NCBI GenBank assembly: GCA_900545625.1
Contig: UQZS01000019.1
Coordinates: 1 to 31,374 of the forward strand
DNA length: 31,374 nucleotides
Reading direction: 5' to 3'
Source: an uncultured Oscillospiraceae bacterium
Lineage (GTDB): Bacteria > Bacillota > Clostridia > Oscillospirales > Acutalibacteraceae
In this document: in pieces, positions 23,125 through 30,912 of the stretch
Numbering within the stretch: position 1 is the stretch's first letter
Layout of the letters: every line of letters starts with the position of its first letter
Notes under the pieces: model-generated
The model's input: the letters and a program-made list of their open reading frames with translations, nothing else
Databases searched by the model: none
Told to the model about the DNA's origin: nothing
Position numbers and translations under genes: made by a program

Positions 23125-23168
23125 TTGAAAAAACTCCGCCCTTGCCTTACGGGCTTGCGGCGGAGTTT
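23125..23168 (-). terminator. Terminator between tRNA-His and tRNA-Gln
   Basis: AAACTCCGCC/GGCGGAGTTT form a 10-bp stem. On the minus strand it is followed by a run of Ts (GTTTTTTC), so most transcripts of the upstream tRNAs should end here and some may read through to tRNA-Gln. Confidence 0.8.
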
Positions 23169-23174
23169 AAAAAG

Positions 23175-23252
23175 TGGGGTGGATAGTCGGATTCGAACCG
23201 ACGGTCTCCAGTGCCACAAACTGGCGCTTTAACCAACTAAGCTATACCCACC
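23175..23252 (-). tRNA. tRNA-His (anticodon GUG)
   Basis: A 78-nt tRNA on the minus strand, including the His-specific extra 5' G (G-1) opposite C73. The acceptor is GTGGGTA/TATCCAC, the anticodon loop TTGTGGC (GUG), and CCA is encoded. Confidence 0.96.
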
Positions 23253-23333
23253 ATATAAAAGACTTTGCGCAAAAGTCAGGCAAACGAAGGTATCAAACCG
23301 CATTTGCTTTTCGCTCAATCTCTCGCGCAAAAG

Positions 23334-23410
23334 TGGCGCGCTGAGAGGGACTCGAACCCCCGACCCTCTGCTTAGAAGGCAGATGCTCTATCCAACTGAG
23401 CTATCAGCGC
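23334..23410 (-). tRNA. tRNA-Arg (anticodon UCU)
   Basis: A 77-nt tRNA on the minus strand with acceptor GCGCTGA/TCAGCGC, anticodon loop CTTCTAA (UCU), discriminator G and encoded CCA. Confidence 0.96.
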
Positions 23411-23645
23411 AAATTCAAATGCTTGAATATTATATATGGCGCGCCACGGTTTGTCAAGAGAAATTCCAAGATTTTTGCAGGATTTCGACACGGCGGATTT
23501 AAAAAATGGCGCGCGTAGGAAAAGGCGCGTATCAAGAGACGGTTATCGCGCGTTGAAAGAGCATACCGCAGCGTGTAGGTGTTACAATGATGTGTGACAA
23601 ATAAGAAAATCAGGCTTTATTCGGTTTGCAAAAATTGTAATCTGT
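23411..23645. other. Intergenic region upstream of the tRNA cluster
   Basis: Apart from the tRNA promoter at 23429-23457 I see no gene. The middle has several GGCGCGC-type short words (GGCGCGCCA, GGCGCGCGT, GGCGCGTAT) but no clear repeat unit. Confidence 0.5.
23429..23457 (-). promoter_or_regulatory. Consensus promoter of the tRNA-Arg-His(-Gln) cluster
   Basis: On the minus strand TTGACA (plus 23452-23457), 17 bp, TATAAT (plus 23429-23434), 19 nt before the tRNA-Arg 5' end. Confidence 0.92.
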
Positions 23646-23709
23646 AATAAGACAAAAGAGAACGGTTCTGCGCCTACTAAGACACAGAACCGTTCTCTTT
23701 TGTCTTATT
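23646..23709 (-). terminator. Terminator of the cell-wall operon, 25-bp perfect stem
   Basis: Left arm 23646-23670 and right arm 23685-23709 are perfect complements over 25 bp (core AGAGAACGGTTCTG/CAGAACCGTTCTCT) around a 14-nt loop. The outer part is A-rich on one side and T-rich on the other, giving the T-tract TTTTGTCTTATT on the minus strand, 16 nt after the PBP stop. Confidence 0.85.
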
Positions 23710-23724
23710 TATTTGTACCCAAAT

Positions 23725-25125
23725 TTATTCCCCATACAAATCGTCTACAGCCTGCATGACCTCGTTTGCCACGGGGATGGCGGTCGAGCTGCCGCCGCCG
23801 CCGTTTTCCACGACCACGACGATCGCGTAGGGCAGATCCTCGCGCTGCGAGTACCCCACGAACCACGCGTGCGGGTCATCGCCGCCCTCTTCGGAGCTGA
23901 CCTCCGCCGTACCGGTTTTGCCGCACATCTCAAGACCGCGGAAGCGCCGGTCGCCGTAGTAGTTTTCGACATTCGAGCGCAGCAGCTCCTGCAGCCGCGC
24001 GGCGGTAGATTCCGAAAACATCTGTGCGCCGAGCGTGGTCTCCGCCTCCAAGACCGTGTCGCCGTTTTGGGTGGTGATGCGTTCGACAAGGTACGGCATG
24101 ACCGCCTGCCCGTCGTTCGCGATCGCGCCGACGATCATCAGCATATGGCAGGGGTTGACAAGCGTCGTGTATTGCCCGACACCTGCCCAGCCGAGATCGA
24201 GCTGCGACGCTTCGGAAAGATCGAATCGGCTTTGCGCAAGCCGGATGTTCCCCAGTGTATAGCGCTGGTTGAAGCCAAGCGCGTTGGTGGTCGCCGTGAG
24301 ATTTTCCGTGCCGACCTGCAAGGCGATCTGCGCGAATGCACTGTTGCACGAAACGTTCAGCGCGCGCTCAAATCCGATCGTGCCGTGTGTGCCAAGACAC
24401 TTGACCGAGCCGCCGTCAATGCCGTAGCTGCCTGTGCAGCGGAAGCGCTGGTCATCAATGTCTGAGATGTTGTCGATCGCCGAAGCGGCGGTGATGATCT
24501 TAAAGGTCGAACCCGGCGTATAAAGTCCCGAAAAGAAGCGGTTCATATATACGCCCTCGTATTCGCCGGTCGTGTCATTGTTGATGTTTTCGGTGGGCTT
24601 ATTTGCAATGTCGAAAGCGGGTTTTGAGACCACGCAAACGAGCTGTCCGGTCTCATAATTGAAAACACCGACCGTGCCTTTTTCGTCGCCGAGCGCATCA
24701 TACGCCGTTACGCATAGATCCGCGTTTACGGAAAGCTGCAAATCGTTGCCTTTTCCGTATCTTTTGACGTCATATACGCCGTCCACAAAATTGTAGCCGG
24801 TCAGTTCCTCCTGATAGGCGGTCTGCACGCCGGTTGCGATATACCCCTCGGAGTCGCCGACCACGTGCAGCGTCGCCGTGCGCACGTCGCGGTCGGCGTT
24901 ATACTGCCGCTCGCCGTTTACGGTCTCGGCAAGCACAGCGCCCGTTTCGTCTGTAATGGAGCCCGCGGCGGTGAGCGTGTCGCCTGCATACAGGTGGCGG
25001 TTCGCATGGCGCATGGCCCAGTCGTCCGCGTTTGACCAGAAGGTATAGAAAAGGATGCCGAGCCCCGCTACAAACAGGGCGGCAAGGGCGTACAGGATCC
25101 ATGCTCTGCGGGATAGCGTTTTCAT
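23725..25125 (-). CDS. Class B penicillin-binding protein (peptidoglycan transpeptidase)
   Basis: This 466-residue enzyme forms peptide cross-links in peptidoglycan outside the membrane. One N-terminal membrane anchor (about residues 8-30) is followed by a short dimerisation domain (GSITDETGAVLAET) and the transpeptidase domain. The three active-site motifs are STFK (Ser206 nucleophile), SCN (259-261) and KTGT (403-406). It is shorter than typical PBP2 and resembles PbpA-type partners of SEDS polymerases. AAAGGAG lies upstream of ATG 25125. It is the last gene of a four-gene minus-strand operon, 18 nt after a SEDS gene, so the two probably form a polymerase-transpeptidase pair. Confidence 0.93.
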   Translation of the reverse strand: MKTLSRRAWILYALAALFVAGLGILFYTFWSNADDWAMRHANRHLYAGDTLTAAGSITDETGAVLAETVNGERQYNADRDVRTATLHVVGDSEGYIATGVQTAYQEELTGYNFVDGVYDVKRYGKGNDLQLSVNADLCVTAYDALGDEKGTVGVFNYETGQLVCVVSKPAFDIANKPTENINNDTTGEYEGVYMNRFFSGLYTPGSTFKIITAASAIDNISDIDDQRFRCTGSYGIDGGSVKCLGTHGTIGFERALNVSCNSAFAQIALQVGTENLTATTNALGFNQRYTLGNIRLAQSRFDLSEASQLDLGWAGVGQYTTLVNPCHMLMIVGAIANDGQAVMPYLVERITTQNGDTVLEAETTLGAQMFSESTAARLQELLRSNVENYYGDRRFRGLEMCGKTGTAEVSSEEGGDDPHAWFVGYSQREDLPYAIVVVVENGGGGSSTAIPVANEVMQAVDDLYGE

Positions 25126-25143
25126 ACGGCCGTCTCCTTTCCC

Positions 25144-26421
25144 TCAGCTTCGCTCGATCTTGTCATAGCGCCTGTAGGTGCGCACGTCGATCGCCTTGAT
25201 AAATGCCACCAAGCCCCAGCAGCACATCATGCTGCTGCCGCCGCGGCTGATAAAGGGGAGCGTCACGCCCGTCCACGGCAGCAGGTCCGTTACGCCGAAT
25301 ACGTGCAGCGCCGCTTGGAACAGCAGCAGCGACGATGCGGCGAGCGCGGCAATGGAATAAAACGTGGAGCGTGCCGCTACCGAATAGCGGATGGAATAGA
25401 CCACCAGCGCCACAAAGGTCAGAAGCACGGTAAAGGCGATGATGATGCCGAATTCCTCGCACACCATACCGAATGCGAGGTCCTCCGTCGCCGCATAGAC
25501 CGAACGCAGCCTGCCGTTGCCGATGCCGAGCCCGAACAGCCCGCCGCTTACCGAATAGATGAGCAAACGCACCTGCTGGTAGCCGCCGCCGTTGGAATAT
25601 TCCCAAACATGGCGGTAGGTCTGGAAACGATTTGCAACATAGGGGCGGAACGTAAGAATGCCAAGGCCCCCCAACAGCGCCGCCGTGCAGACGAGGAATA
25701 TCGTCTTGATATCGCCCGAACGCAGAAATGCGATGATGATAAAGGTAAAGAAGAAGATCAGTGCCGTACCGAAATCTTTCATTAGGAACAGCATGCCGAT
25801 GCATGCGCCCGCGAACAAAATGTATTTGGTCAGGCTTCTTGTGGACTGCAAGTGCTCGAGCGTCGCCGCGCCGACAAATACGAACGCGACCTTGACGATC
25901 TCGGACGGCTGGATGGACAAAAGACCGTCGCCGATCACGATCCAGTTTCTTGCACCGTTGATCTCATCGCCTATGATCAGCGTGATGCCGAGCGCCGCCA
26001 ACGCGAGGATCGCTACGGGCGTGCGCAGCTTAATGACACGCTTTGTGTCGCTTAAGATCCAAAGCATCACGATAAAGACGATCATGCCCATGAGTACTGC
26101 AACAAGCTGGGTATAGGCGCGGTCGGGATAGACGCTTGTTGTAAGCGTAAGTCCGATTCCGGTTAAAAAGAACGTGATCAGCTCAATCTCAAAGCTTTTT
26201 CGCCGCAGTATGATGCCAAACACAAAAAAGTAGATCCATTCCGCCGCAATGTATACGCCGTATACCGTAAACAGCGTGACCATGCTTTCCTGTGTGCCGT
26301 TGATGTAAATTTGCAGCATGCACGAAAGCTGGAACAGCGTCATCAAAAGCAGCCAAAACGGCCATTTAACGGGCTTTCTGTAACGGCGCGCATGCGTCGC
26401 TTTTTTCTTTTTGGTTGCCAT
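25144..26421 (-). CDS. SEDS-family peptidoglycan glycosyltransferase (FtsW/RodA/SpoVE), second copy
   Basis: This 425-residue membrane protein has about ten hydrophobic segments and would polymerise lipid II into glycan strands. Family motifs are GARNWIVIGDGLLSIQPSEIVKVAF (around the conserved SIQPSE), KDFGTALIFFFTF with the catalytic-type Asp, the SGGLFGLGIGNG loop and the C-terminal LPFISRGGSSMM. The cytoplasmic N-terminus is very basic (MATKKKKATHARRYRK). I choose the ATG at 26421 after AAGGGGG; the frame extends 22 codons upstream into the FHA gene without a start signal. It lies between the FHA gene and the PBP gene, and the PBP is the likely partner. Confidence 0.92.
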   Translation of the reverse strand: MATKKKKATHARRYRKPVKWPFWLLLMTLFQLSCMLQIYINGTQESMVTLFTVYGVYIAAEWIYFFVFGIILRRKSFEIELITFFLTGIGLTLTTSVYPDRAYTQLVAVLMGMIVFIVMLWILSDTKRVIKLRTPVAILALAALGITLIIGDEINGARNWIVIGDGLLSIQPSEIVKVAFVFVGAATLEHLQSTRSLTKYILFAGACIGMLFLMKDFGTALIFFFTFIIIAFLRSGDIKTIFLVCTAALLGGLGILTFRPYVANRFQTYRHVWEYSNGGGYQQVRLLIYSVSGGLFGLGIGNGRLRSVYAATEDLAFGMVCEEFGIIIAFTVLLTFVALVVYSIRYSVAARSTFYSIAALAASSLLLFQAALHVFGVTDLLPWTGVTLPFISRGGSSMMCCWGLVAFIKAIDVRTYRRYDKIERS

Positions 26422-26434
26422 ACGCTGCGCCCCC

Positions 26435-27166
26435 TTACTCTCTGAACATGAAGCTGTACGCGCCGACGGAGATGATGTCGCCGTCATACAGCGGATACGC
26501 GCCGAAAACCAGCTCGCCGTTTAAGTACGTCCCGTTTTCCGACTGCAGGTCGGCGACCATCCAGCCGTCGCGCGTCAAATATACCTCGGCGTGCTCGCCG
26601 GAGATGTCGCGCATCGGCAGGCAGATGTTGCAGTGGCGTTCGCGTCCTATAAGGCAGCTGCCGCGCAGGTAAAACGCGCTGTTGTCGGCAAGGTTCACAA
26701 GCCGCGCCGCATTCGTGAAGTCGGCGACCTCGCCGTTTTCGTCCTCCTGTGGCTCGCCGTAGCCGTTGGAATTGAATTTCATCACGACGTTGCCGAATGA
26801 GATGGTGTCGCCGTCCGTGATCTGCCGCGCCCGGCGGATCTGCTCGCCGTTGACGTATACGCCGGTCTTAGACTCGGTGTCAAAGATGAACCAGCCCTCC
26901 TTGCGCAGTGCGAGCACCGCATGAAAGCGCGAGACCGTGCCGTATTTGCGCAGCGCGATGTCGCATGAGCGGCTGCGCCCGATGGAGGTCTCCCAATTCG
27001 AGATCTCGATCTCACTGTCGTCCGCCAAATTAACGAGCGTCGCCATGACCTCCCGGCGCGGGCGCAGACGAAACAGCGAAAATACGCACCGCAGGATCAG
27101 CAGCACGGCAATGCCCGTGAGTACATAGCGTGAAAGGTATTCAAACTGTGAAAAAAAGGCTTCCAA
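26435..27166 (-). CDS. Membrane-anchored protein with two FHA domains
   Basis: This 243-residue protein has one membrane helix at about residues 14-31 (VLTGIAVLLILRCVFSLF). Two forkhead-associated domains then face the cytoplasm. FHA1 (about 45-130) has TSIGRSRSCDI, SRFHAVL and TGVYVNGEQI. FHA2 (about 155-240) has CLIGRERHCNI, SGEHAEV and NGTYLNGELV. The G-R-S, S-x-x-H and N-G residues for phosphothreonine binding are present in both. FHA proteins next to SEDS/PBP genes probably link Ser/Thr kinase signalling to wall synthesis, as in Actinobacteria; no kinase lies in this window. The start is TTG 27166 after AAAGGAG, with no ATG nearby. Confidence 0.9.
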   Translation of the reverse strand: MEAFFSQFEYLSRYVLTGIAVLLILRCVFSLFRLRPRREVMATLVNLADDSEIEISNWETSIGRSRSCDIALRKYGTVSRFHAVLALRKEGWFIFDTESKTGVYVNGEQIRRARQITDGDTISFGNVVMKFNSNGYGEPQEDENGEVADFTNAARLVNLADNSAFYLRGSCLIGRERHCNICLPMRDISGEHAEVYLTRDGWMVADLQSENGTYLNGELVFGAYPLYDGDIISVGAYSFMFRE

Positions 27167-27197
27167 ACTTTCCGCACTCCTTTCGTTTTAAAGGGAG

Positions 27198-28370
27198 TTA
27201 CTGTACATTCTTTAAGGAATCATAAACGCGTATATTCACCGCACCCTGATCGCAGTTGTGCCGGTAAATGCTCAGCGCAAGGCCGATGCCGAGGTAAACG
27301 CCGAGGTTCGACGATCCGCCCGCTGAGAAAAAGGGGAGGGTGATGCCGATGACGGGCATGAGCATTAAGCACATGCCGACGTTGATGACCGTCTGCGAAA
27401 TGATCATCGCCGCCATGCCGCAGCAAATGAGGTTGGTCGAACGTTCCCGCGATTTTCTGCCGATGAGGATGAGCCGCACCGAAATCAGACACAAAAGTCC
27501 GAGCGCCGCAAGGCAGCCGATGAAGCCCAATTCCTCGCCGATGACGGTGAAAATAAAGTCGTTCTGGCTTTCGGGCACGGTGCCCGCCTGCGTATAAGCG
27601 CCCTGAAACAGCCCTTGCCCCGTGATACCGCCGGAGCCTATGGCGTTGATGCCGTTTTGTTGCTGATAGATGATGTTGGGGTAAAGCTCAGGGTAGATCA
27701 GGGCAAGGAAGCGGTTTTTCTGAATGGAAGAAAACACGAACGTCCATACCAGAGGCACCGCCGCGCACAGCAGCGCGAAGCCGCCTAAGAAGTACCCCCA
27801 GTGCACCCCGCCGATGAACAGCATGATGATCGCGATGATCAAAAAGATGACCGCCGAGCCCATGTCACCCGTCAGCAGGACGAGCGCAGTGGGCACCAGT
27901 GCGTGCAGCCCCAACTGCACAACGCTCCAAAAGCGGTTGAGCTTGTCCCGCAGGCGCTCCAGATGCACGCTGAACGTGATGATAAAGCCGATCTTGACAA
28001 ATTCCGAGGGCTGGATGCTGAACACACCGAAGTCGAGCCAGGTGCGCGCGTCGGGACGCGACGAGGGGGCAGATCCGAACGGGAACAGCAGTAGCAGCGC
28101 CAAAATGCATATGCCGCCGATGATCAGCCAATAGCGGGTAAAGACCTCGTAATTGAAATATGAGATCACAAGGCACATCCCTATGCCTAAAAACACGGCA
28201 ATGAGCATCGTAAGAAAATCCCGTGAGAAAAGCTCGCCTTCCGCAAGGTCACAGCGTGTGGCGCTGTATACCATCAATAACCCGAACAGCGACGCGGCAA
28301 TGCACGAGAAAAACAGCAGCTTATCGGTTTCTTTTATAAAAAGGCTCACGGCGCCTAAGCGTTTTTTCAT
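27198..28370 (-). CDS. SEDS-family peptidoglycan glycosyltransferase (RodA/FtsW-like), first copy
   Basis: This 390-residue polytopic membrane protein is the first gene of the cell-wall operon. Motifs are ARTWLDFGVFSIQPSEFVKIGF (conserved SIQPSE), TGDMGSAVIFLII with the catalytic-type Asp, INAIGSGGITGQGLFQG, EELGFIG, and ITLPFFSAGGSSNLG near the end. The SGGITGQGLFQG loop and the short N-terminus are closer to RodA than to FtsW. AAGGAG stands before ATG 28370. It shares the operon with a second, clearly different SEDS gene. The promoter is at 28456-28484. Confidence 0.92.
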   Translation of the reverse strand: MKKRLGAVSLFIKETDKLLFFSCIAASLFGLLMVYSATRCDLAEGELFSRDFLTMLIAVFLGIGMCLVISYFNYEVFTRYWLIIGGICILALLLLFPFGSAPSSRPDARTWLDFGVFSIQPSEFVKIGFIITFSVHLERLRDKLNRFWSVVQLGLHALVPTALVLLTGDMGSAVIFLIIAIIMLFIGGVHWGYFLGGFALLCAAVPLVWTFVFSSIQKNRFLALIYPELYPNIIYQQQNGINAIGSGGITGQGLFQGAYTQAGTVPESQNDFIFTVIGEELGFIGCLAALGLLCLISVRLILIGRKSRERSTNLICCGMAAMIISQTVINVGMCLMLMPVIGITLPFFSAGGSSNLGVYLGIGLALSIYRHNCDQGAVNIRVYDSLKNVQ

Positions 28371-28455
28371 GACGGCTCCTTATATAACAGCTTGTCCGAC
28401 CGTATATTACGGCGGGCACTCTGTATTCCATCGTTTCCTGTATATTCCTATGGCT

Positions 28456-28484
28456 ATTATAGTATGCCGCCCATGGTTTTTCAA
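28456..28484 (-). promoter_or_regulatory. Promoter of the SEDS-FHA-SEDS-PBP operon
   Basis: On the minus strand TTGAAA (plus 28479-28484), 17 bp, TATAAT (plus 28456-28461). It is back to back with the tsaE promoter; the two -35 boxes are 11 bp apart. Confidence 0.85.
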
Positions 28485-28495
28485 GGAAAAAAGTA

Positions 28496-28524
28496 TTTAC
28501 GCCGAAATAAAAGCGTGGTATACT
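28496..28524 (+). promoter_or_regulatory. Promoter of tsaE-tsaB-rpiB
   Basis: TTTACG (28496-28501), 17 bp, TATACT (28519-28524). The predicted start at about 28531 leaves only about 9 nt before the tsaE ATG. Confidence 0.7.
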
Positions 28525-28539
28525 TGTCTCGGTGATGGC

Positions 28540-28965
28540 ATGCAGCAGTTTGTAACAAAAAACGCGGCGCAAACGCTCGCGCTCGGCGAACGGCTCGGTG
28601 AAACGCTTTGCGGCGGCAGGGTCGTGGCGCTGTTCGGCCCAATGGGCATGGGCAAGACCGTGTTCGTCTCAGGTGTCGCGCGCGGTATGGGGCTTTCGGA
28701 CGCGGTCAGCAGCCCGACCTTTGCCATTGTCAATGTCTACGGCGCGAACGATGCACTTTGCCATTTTGATATGTATCGGGTGAGCACCTGGGAGGATCTT
28801 GCTTCCACGGGCTTCTTTGAGTATATGGACGCAGGCAGCGTGCTTTGCATCGAGTGGAGCGAGAACATCGAAAACGCTCTGCCCGACGACGCGATCCGCG
28901 TAACTCTCGCGCCCGGCGCCGAGGAAGACGAACGCATCATCACGATAGAGGGGGTAAAGCTTTGA
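28540..28965 (+). CDS. tsaE: tRNA threonylcarbamoyladenosine biosynthesis ATPase TsaE
   Basis: This 141-residue P-loop ATPase works with TsaB and TsaD in making t6A37 on ANN-decoding tRNAs. Walker A is GPMGMGKT (33-40). VSSPTFAIVNVYG, HFDMYRV and LCIEWSE follow as in the family. I choose ATG 28540 (MQQFVTKNAAQT) for the normal N-terminus and length. No good Shine-Dalgarno sequence precedes it, and the promoter at 28496-28524 would leave a leader of only about 9 nt, so translation may be near-leaderless. The stop overlaps the tsaB start by 4 nt (TTGA). Confidence 0.93.
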   Translation: MQQFVTKNAAQTLALGERLGETLCGGRVVALFGPMGMGKTVFVSGVARGMGLSDAVSSPTFAIVNVYGANDALCHFDMYRVSTWEDLASTGFFEYMDAGSVLCIEWSENIENALPDDAIRVTLAPGAEEDERIITIEGVKL

Positions 28966-29672
28966 GGATTTTGGCGCTGGAATGTGCAAGCGTTTCGGCA
29001 AGCGCCGCGCTGACGGACGATGACAAGCTGTTGGGCGAGAGCTTTTTGGCGACCGCGCTCAAGCACAGCCGCACGCTCATGCCCATGACCGAGGCGCTGC
29101 TTTCGGTGAGCGAAACGCCGATCTCTTCCGTCGACCTGTTTGCTGTGACCGTAGGACCCGGCTCGTTTACGGGCGTACGCATCGGTGTGGCGGCTGCAAA
29201 AGGCATGGCGGATGCAGCGGGCAAGCCCTGCTTCCCCGTTTCGGCGCTTGAAGCTGCCGCCTACCCGTTTTTGGAAACCTCTGAAACGGTCTGCGCGGTC
29301 ATGGATGCGCGCTGTATGCAGGTCTACACTGCACTTTTCCAAAACGGCGAACGCCGAACGCCCGACGAAGCGCTGACGATTGAAGCGCTCGGCGAGAGGC
29401 TCGGGCAGATCACGGGGCAAATCCTGCTCGTCGGCGACGGCACAGAGCTCGTATACAATACCCTGCAAGAAAAACTCGGTGAACGCCTTTTGATGTCGCC
29501 CGCGCAGCTTCGGCTGCCGCGCGCGTCCAGCGTTGCCTTTTTGGCAGGGGCGCACATGGCGCGCGGGGAAGCCCCCGTGAAAGCGGCCAAGCTCAGCCCT
29601 ATCTATCTCCGGCTGCCGCAGGCGCAGCGGGAGTTGAATCAAAAAATGAAGCAAAAGGAGCAAACGGTATGA
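28962..29672 (+). CDS. tsaB: tRNA threonylcarbamoyladenosine biosynthesis protein TsaB
   Basis: This 236-residue actin-fold partner of TsaD in t6A synthesis is probably cytoplasmic. The N-terminal strand ILALECASVSASAAL and the signature VTVGPGSFTGVRIGVAAAKGMA (about 57-78) are typical, as is the LMPMTEALL helix. The start is TTG 28962, inside the tsaE stop (TTGA overlap), with AGGGGG 7 nt upstream; no ATG fits. Its end overlaps rpiB as ATGA. tsaD is not in the window. Confidence 0.93.
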   Translation: MRILALECASVSASAALTDDDKLLGESFLATALKHSRTLMPMTEALLSVSETPISSVDLFAVTVGPGSFTGVRIGVAAAKGMADAAGKPCFPVSALEAAAYPFLETSETVCAVMDARCMQVYTALFQNGERRTPDEALTIEALGERLGQITGQILLVGDGTELVYNTLQEKLGERLLMSPAQLRLPRASSVAFLAGAHMARGEAPVKAAKLSPIYLRLPQAQRELNQKMKQKEQTV

Positions 29673-30130
29673 TCTATCTCGGTGCCGATCACGGCGGCTA
29701 TACACTCAAAGAAGAGATCAAGGCGTATCTCACGGAACAGGAGATCCCCTTCGTTGACTGCGGCACGGATTCCAAGGACTCGGTGGACTATGCGCCCATC
29801 GCGCAGAAGACCTGCTTGAAAATGCTTGCAGATCCTGATAAGGCAAGCCGCGCAGTACTTTGCTGCGGCACGGGCATCGGCATTTCCATGGCGGCAAATA
29901 AAATACACGGTATACGCGCAGCGTGCTGCTCGGACTATTTTGCCGCCAAGTACACAAGGTTGCACAACGACGCGAACGTGCTGTGCCTCGGCGGGCGCGT
30001 GGTCGGCGCGGGGCTTGCATGCGAGCTTGTAGATGTGTTCCTGCATACGGATTTTGAAGGGGGCCGGCATCAGCGCCGCATCGACCAGATTGCCGCGCTG
30101 GAAAACGGCGAGGATCTGAACCGGGCATAA
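29669..30130 (+). CDS. rpiB: Ribose-5-phosphate isomerase B (RpiB/LacAB family)
   Basis: This 153-residue cytoplasmic sugar-phosphate isomerase interconverts ribose 5-phosphate and ribulose 5-phosphate in the pentose phosphate pathway. Visible motifs are LGADHGGYTLK (His8), SVDYAPIAQK, the active-site Cys66 in CCGTGIGIS, and RLHNDANVLCLGGRVVG. Length is normal. The start overlaps the tsaB stop (ATGA), so it is translated from the tsaEB transcript, and AAAGGAG lies 10 nt upstream. Allose-6-phosphate isomerase activity cannot be excluded, but housekeeping RpiB is likelier in this context. Confidence 0.93.
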   Translation: MIYLGADHGGYTLKEEIKAYLTEQEIPFVDCGTDSKDSVDYAPIAQKTCLKMLADPDKASRAVLCCGTGIGISMAANKIHGIRAACCSDYFAAKYTRLHNDANVLCLGGRVVGAGLACELVDVFLHTDFEGGRHQRRIDQIAALENGEDLNRA

Positions 30131-30159
30131 CTTATAATACCGAAACCCTTGAAAAATCC

Positions 30160-30188
30160 TTGTAATTTTTTGTCGGACAGGCTATAAT
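30160..30188 (+). promoter_or_regulatory. Promoter of upp
   Basis: TTGTAA (30160-30165), 17 bp, TATAAT (30183-30188), 35 nt before the upp start. Confidence 0.85.
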
Positions 30189-30223
30189 GAAATACGATAT
30201 GAATAAACTCTCGGAGGCGTTTT

Positions 30224-30853
30224 ATGGGAAAGGTTACCATCACCAATCATCCGCTGATCCAACACAAACTCACACTTCTGCGCGACAAAAATACGGGTTC
30301 TAAGGAATTCCGTTCGCTCGTGCAGGAGATCGCCATGCTCATGTGCTATGAGGCAACGCGCGATCTGCCGCTGCAGGAGGTCGAGATCGAAACGCCGGTT
30401 TCCATGGCGAAAACCAAGGTGATCTCCGGCAAAACGCTTGCATTTGTGCCGATCCTGCGTGCGGGCATGGGCATGCTCGGCGGCGTACTGGAATTGGTGC
30501 CATCCGCAAAGGTCGGGCATATCGGTATGTATCGTGACCCTGAAACGGTCAAGCCCGTTCCGTATTACTGCAAGCTGCCGTCGGATATCTCGCAGCGCGA
30601 GGTCATTGTGCTTGATCCGATGCTTGCCACGGGCGGTTCCGCGGTGGACGCGATCAGCCAGATCAAGACCTATCATCCGAAGTCCATTAAATTCATGGGT
30701 ATCATTGCCGCACCCGAGGGGCTCGAGGCGCTTACGAGCGCGCATCCGGACGTGGATATTTACTGCGCCGCGCTGGACGAAAAGCTTGATGAGCACTGCT
30801 ACATCGTGCCGGGTCTCGGCGACGCGGGCGACCGTATTTTCGGCACAAAATAA
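30224..30853 (+). CDS. upp: Uracil phosphoribosyltransferase
   Basis: This 209-residue pyrimidine salvage enzyme makes UMP from uracil and PRPP. The PRPP loop is [13 protein letters not shown] (128-140). [12 protein letters not shown] (about 74-85), [10 protein letters not shown] and the uracil-binding C-terminal [17 protein letters not shown] are all standard, and the length matches the family. GGAGG stands 8 nt before ATG 30224. It has its own promoter and a terminator at 30861-30897, so it is monocistronic. Confidence 0.97.
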   Translation: MGKVTITNHPLIQHKLTLLRDKNTGSKEFRSLVQEIAMLMCYEATRDLPLQEVEIETPVSMAKTKVISGKTLAFVPILRAGMGMLGGVLELVPSAKVGHIGMYRDPETVKPVPYYCKLPSDISQREVIVLDPMLATGGSAVDAISQIKTYHPKSIKFMGIIAAPEGLEALTSAHPDVDIYCAALDEKLDEHCYIVPGLGDAGDRIFGTK

Positions 30854-30860
30854 ATACATA

Positions 30861-30897
30861 AGCGGGCAGGGGCAAAGCGCCTTTCTGCCCGCTTTTT
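30861..30897 (+). terminator. Terminator of upp
   Basis: AGCGGGCAG/CTGCCCGCT form a 9-bp perfect stem around a 15-nt loop, followed by TTTTT. Confidence 0.9.
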
Positions 30898-30912
30898 GCA
30901 GGGAGGAGAAAC

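Noticed and set aside
21381..23219. 612-codon open frame on the minus strand
   Set aside because: It is a shadow of the GH28-like gene and its neighbour and runs through tRNA-Gln and into tRNA-His; no family motif.
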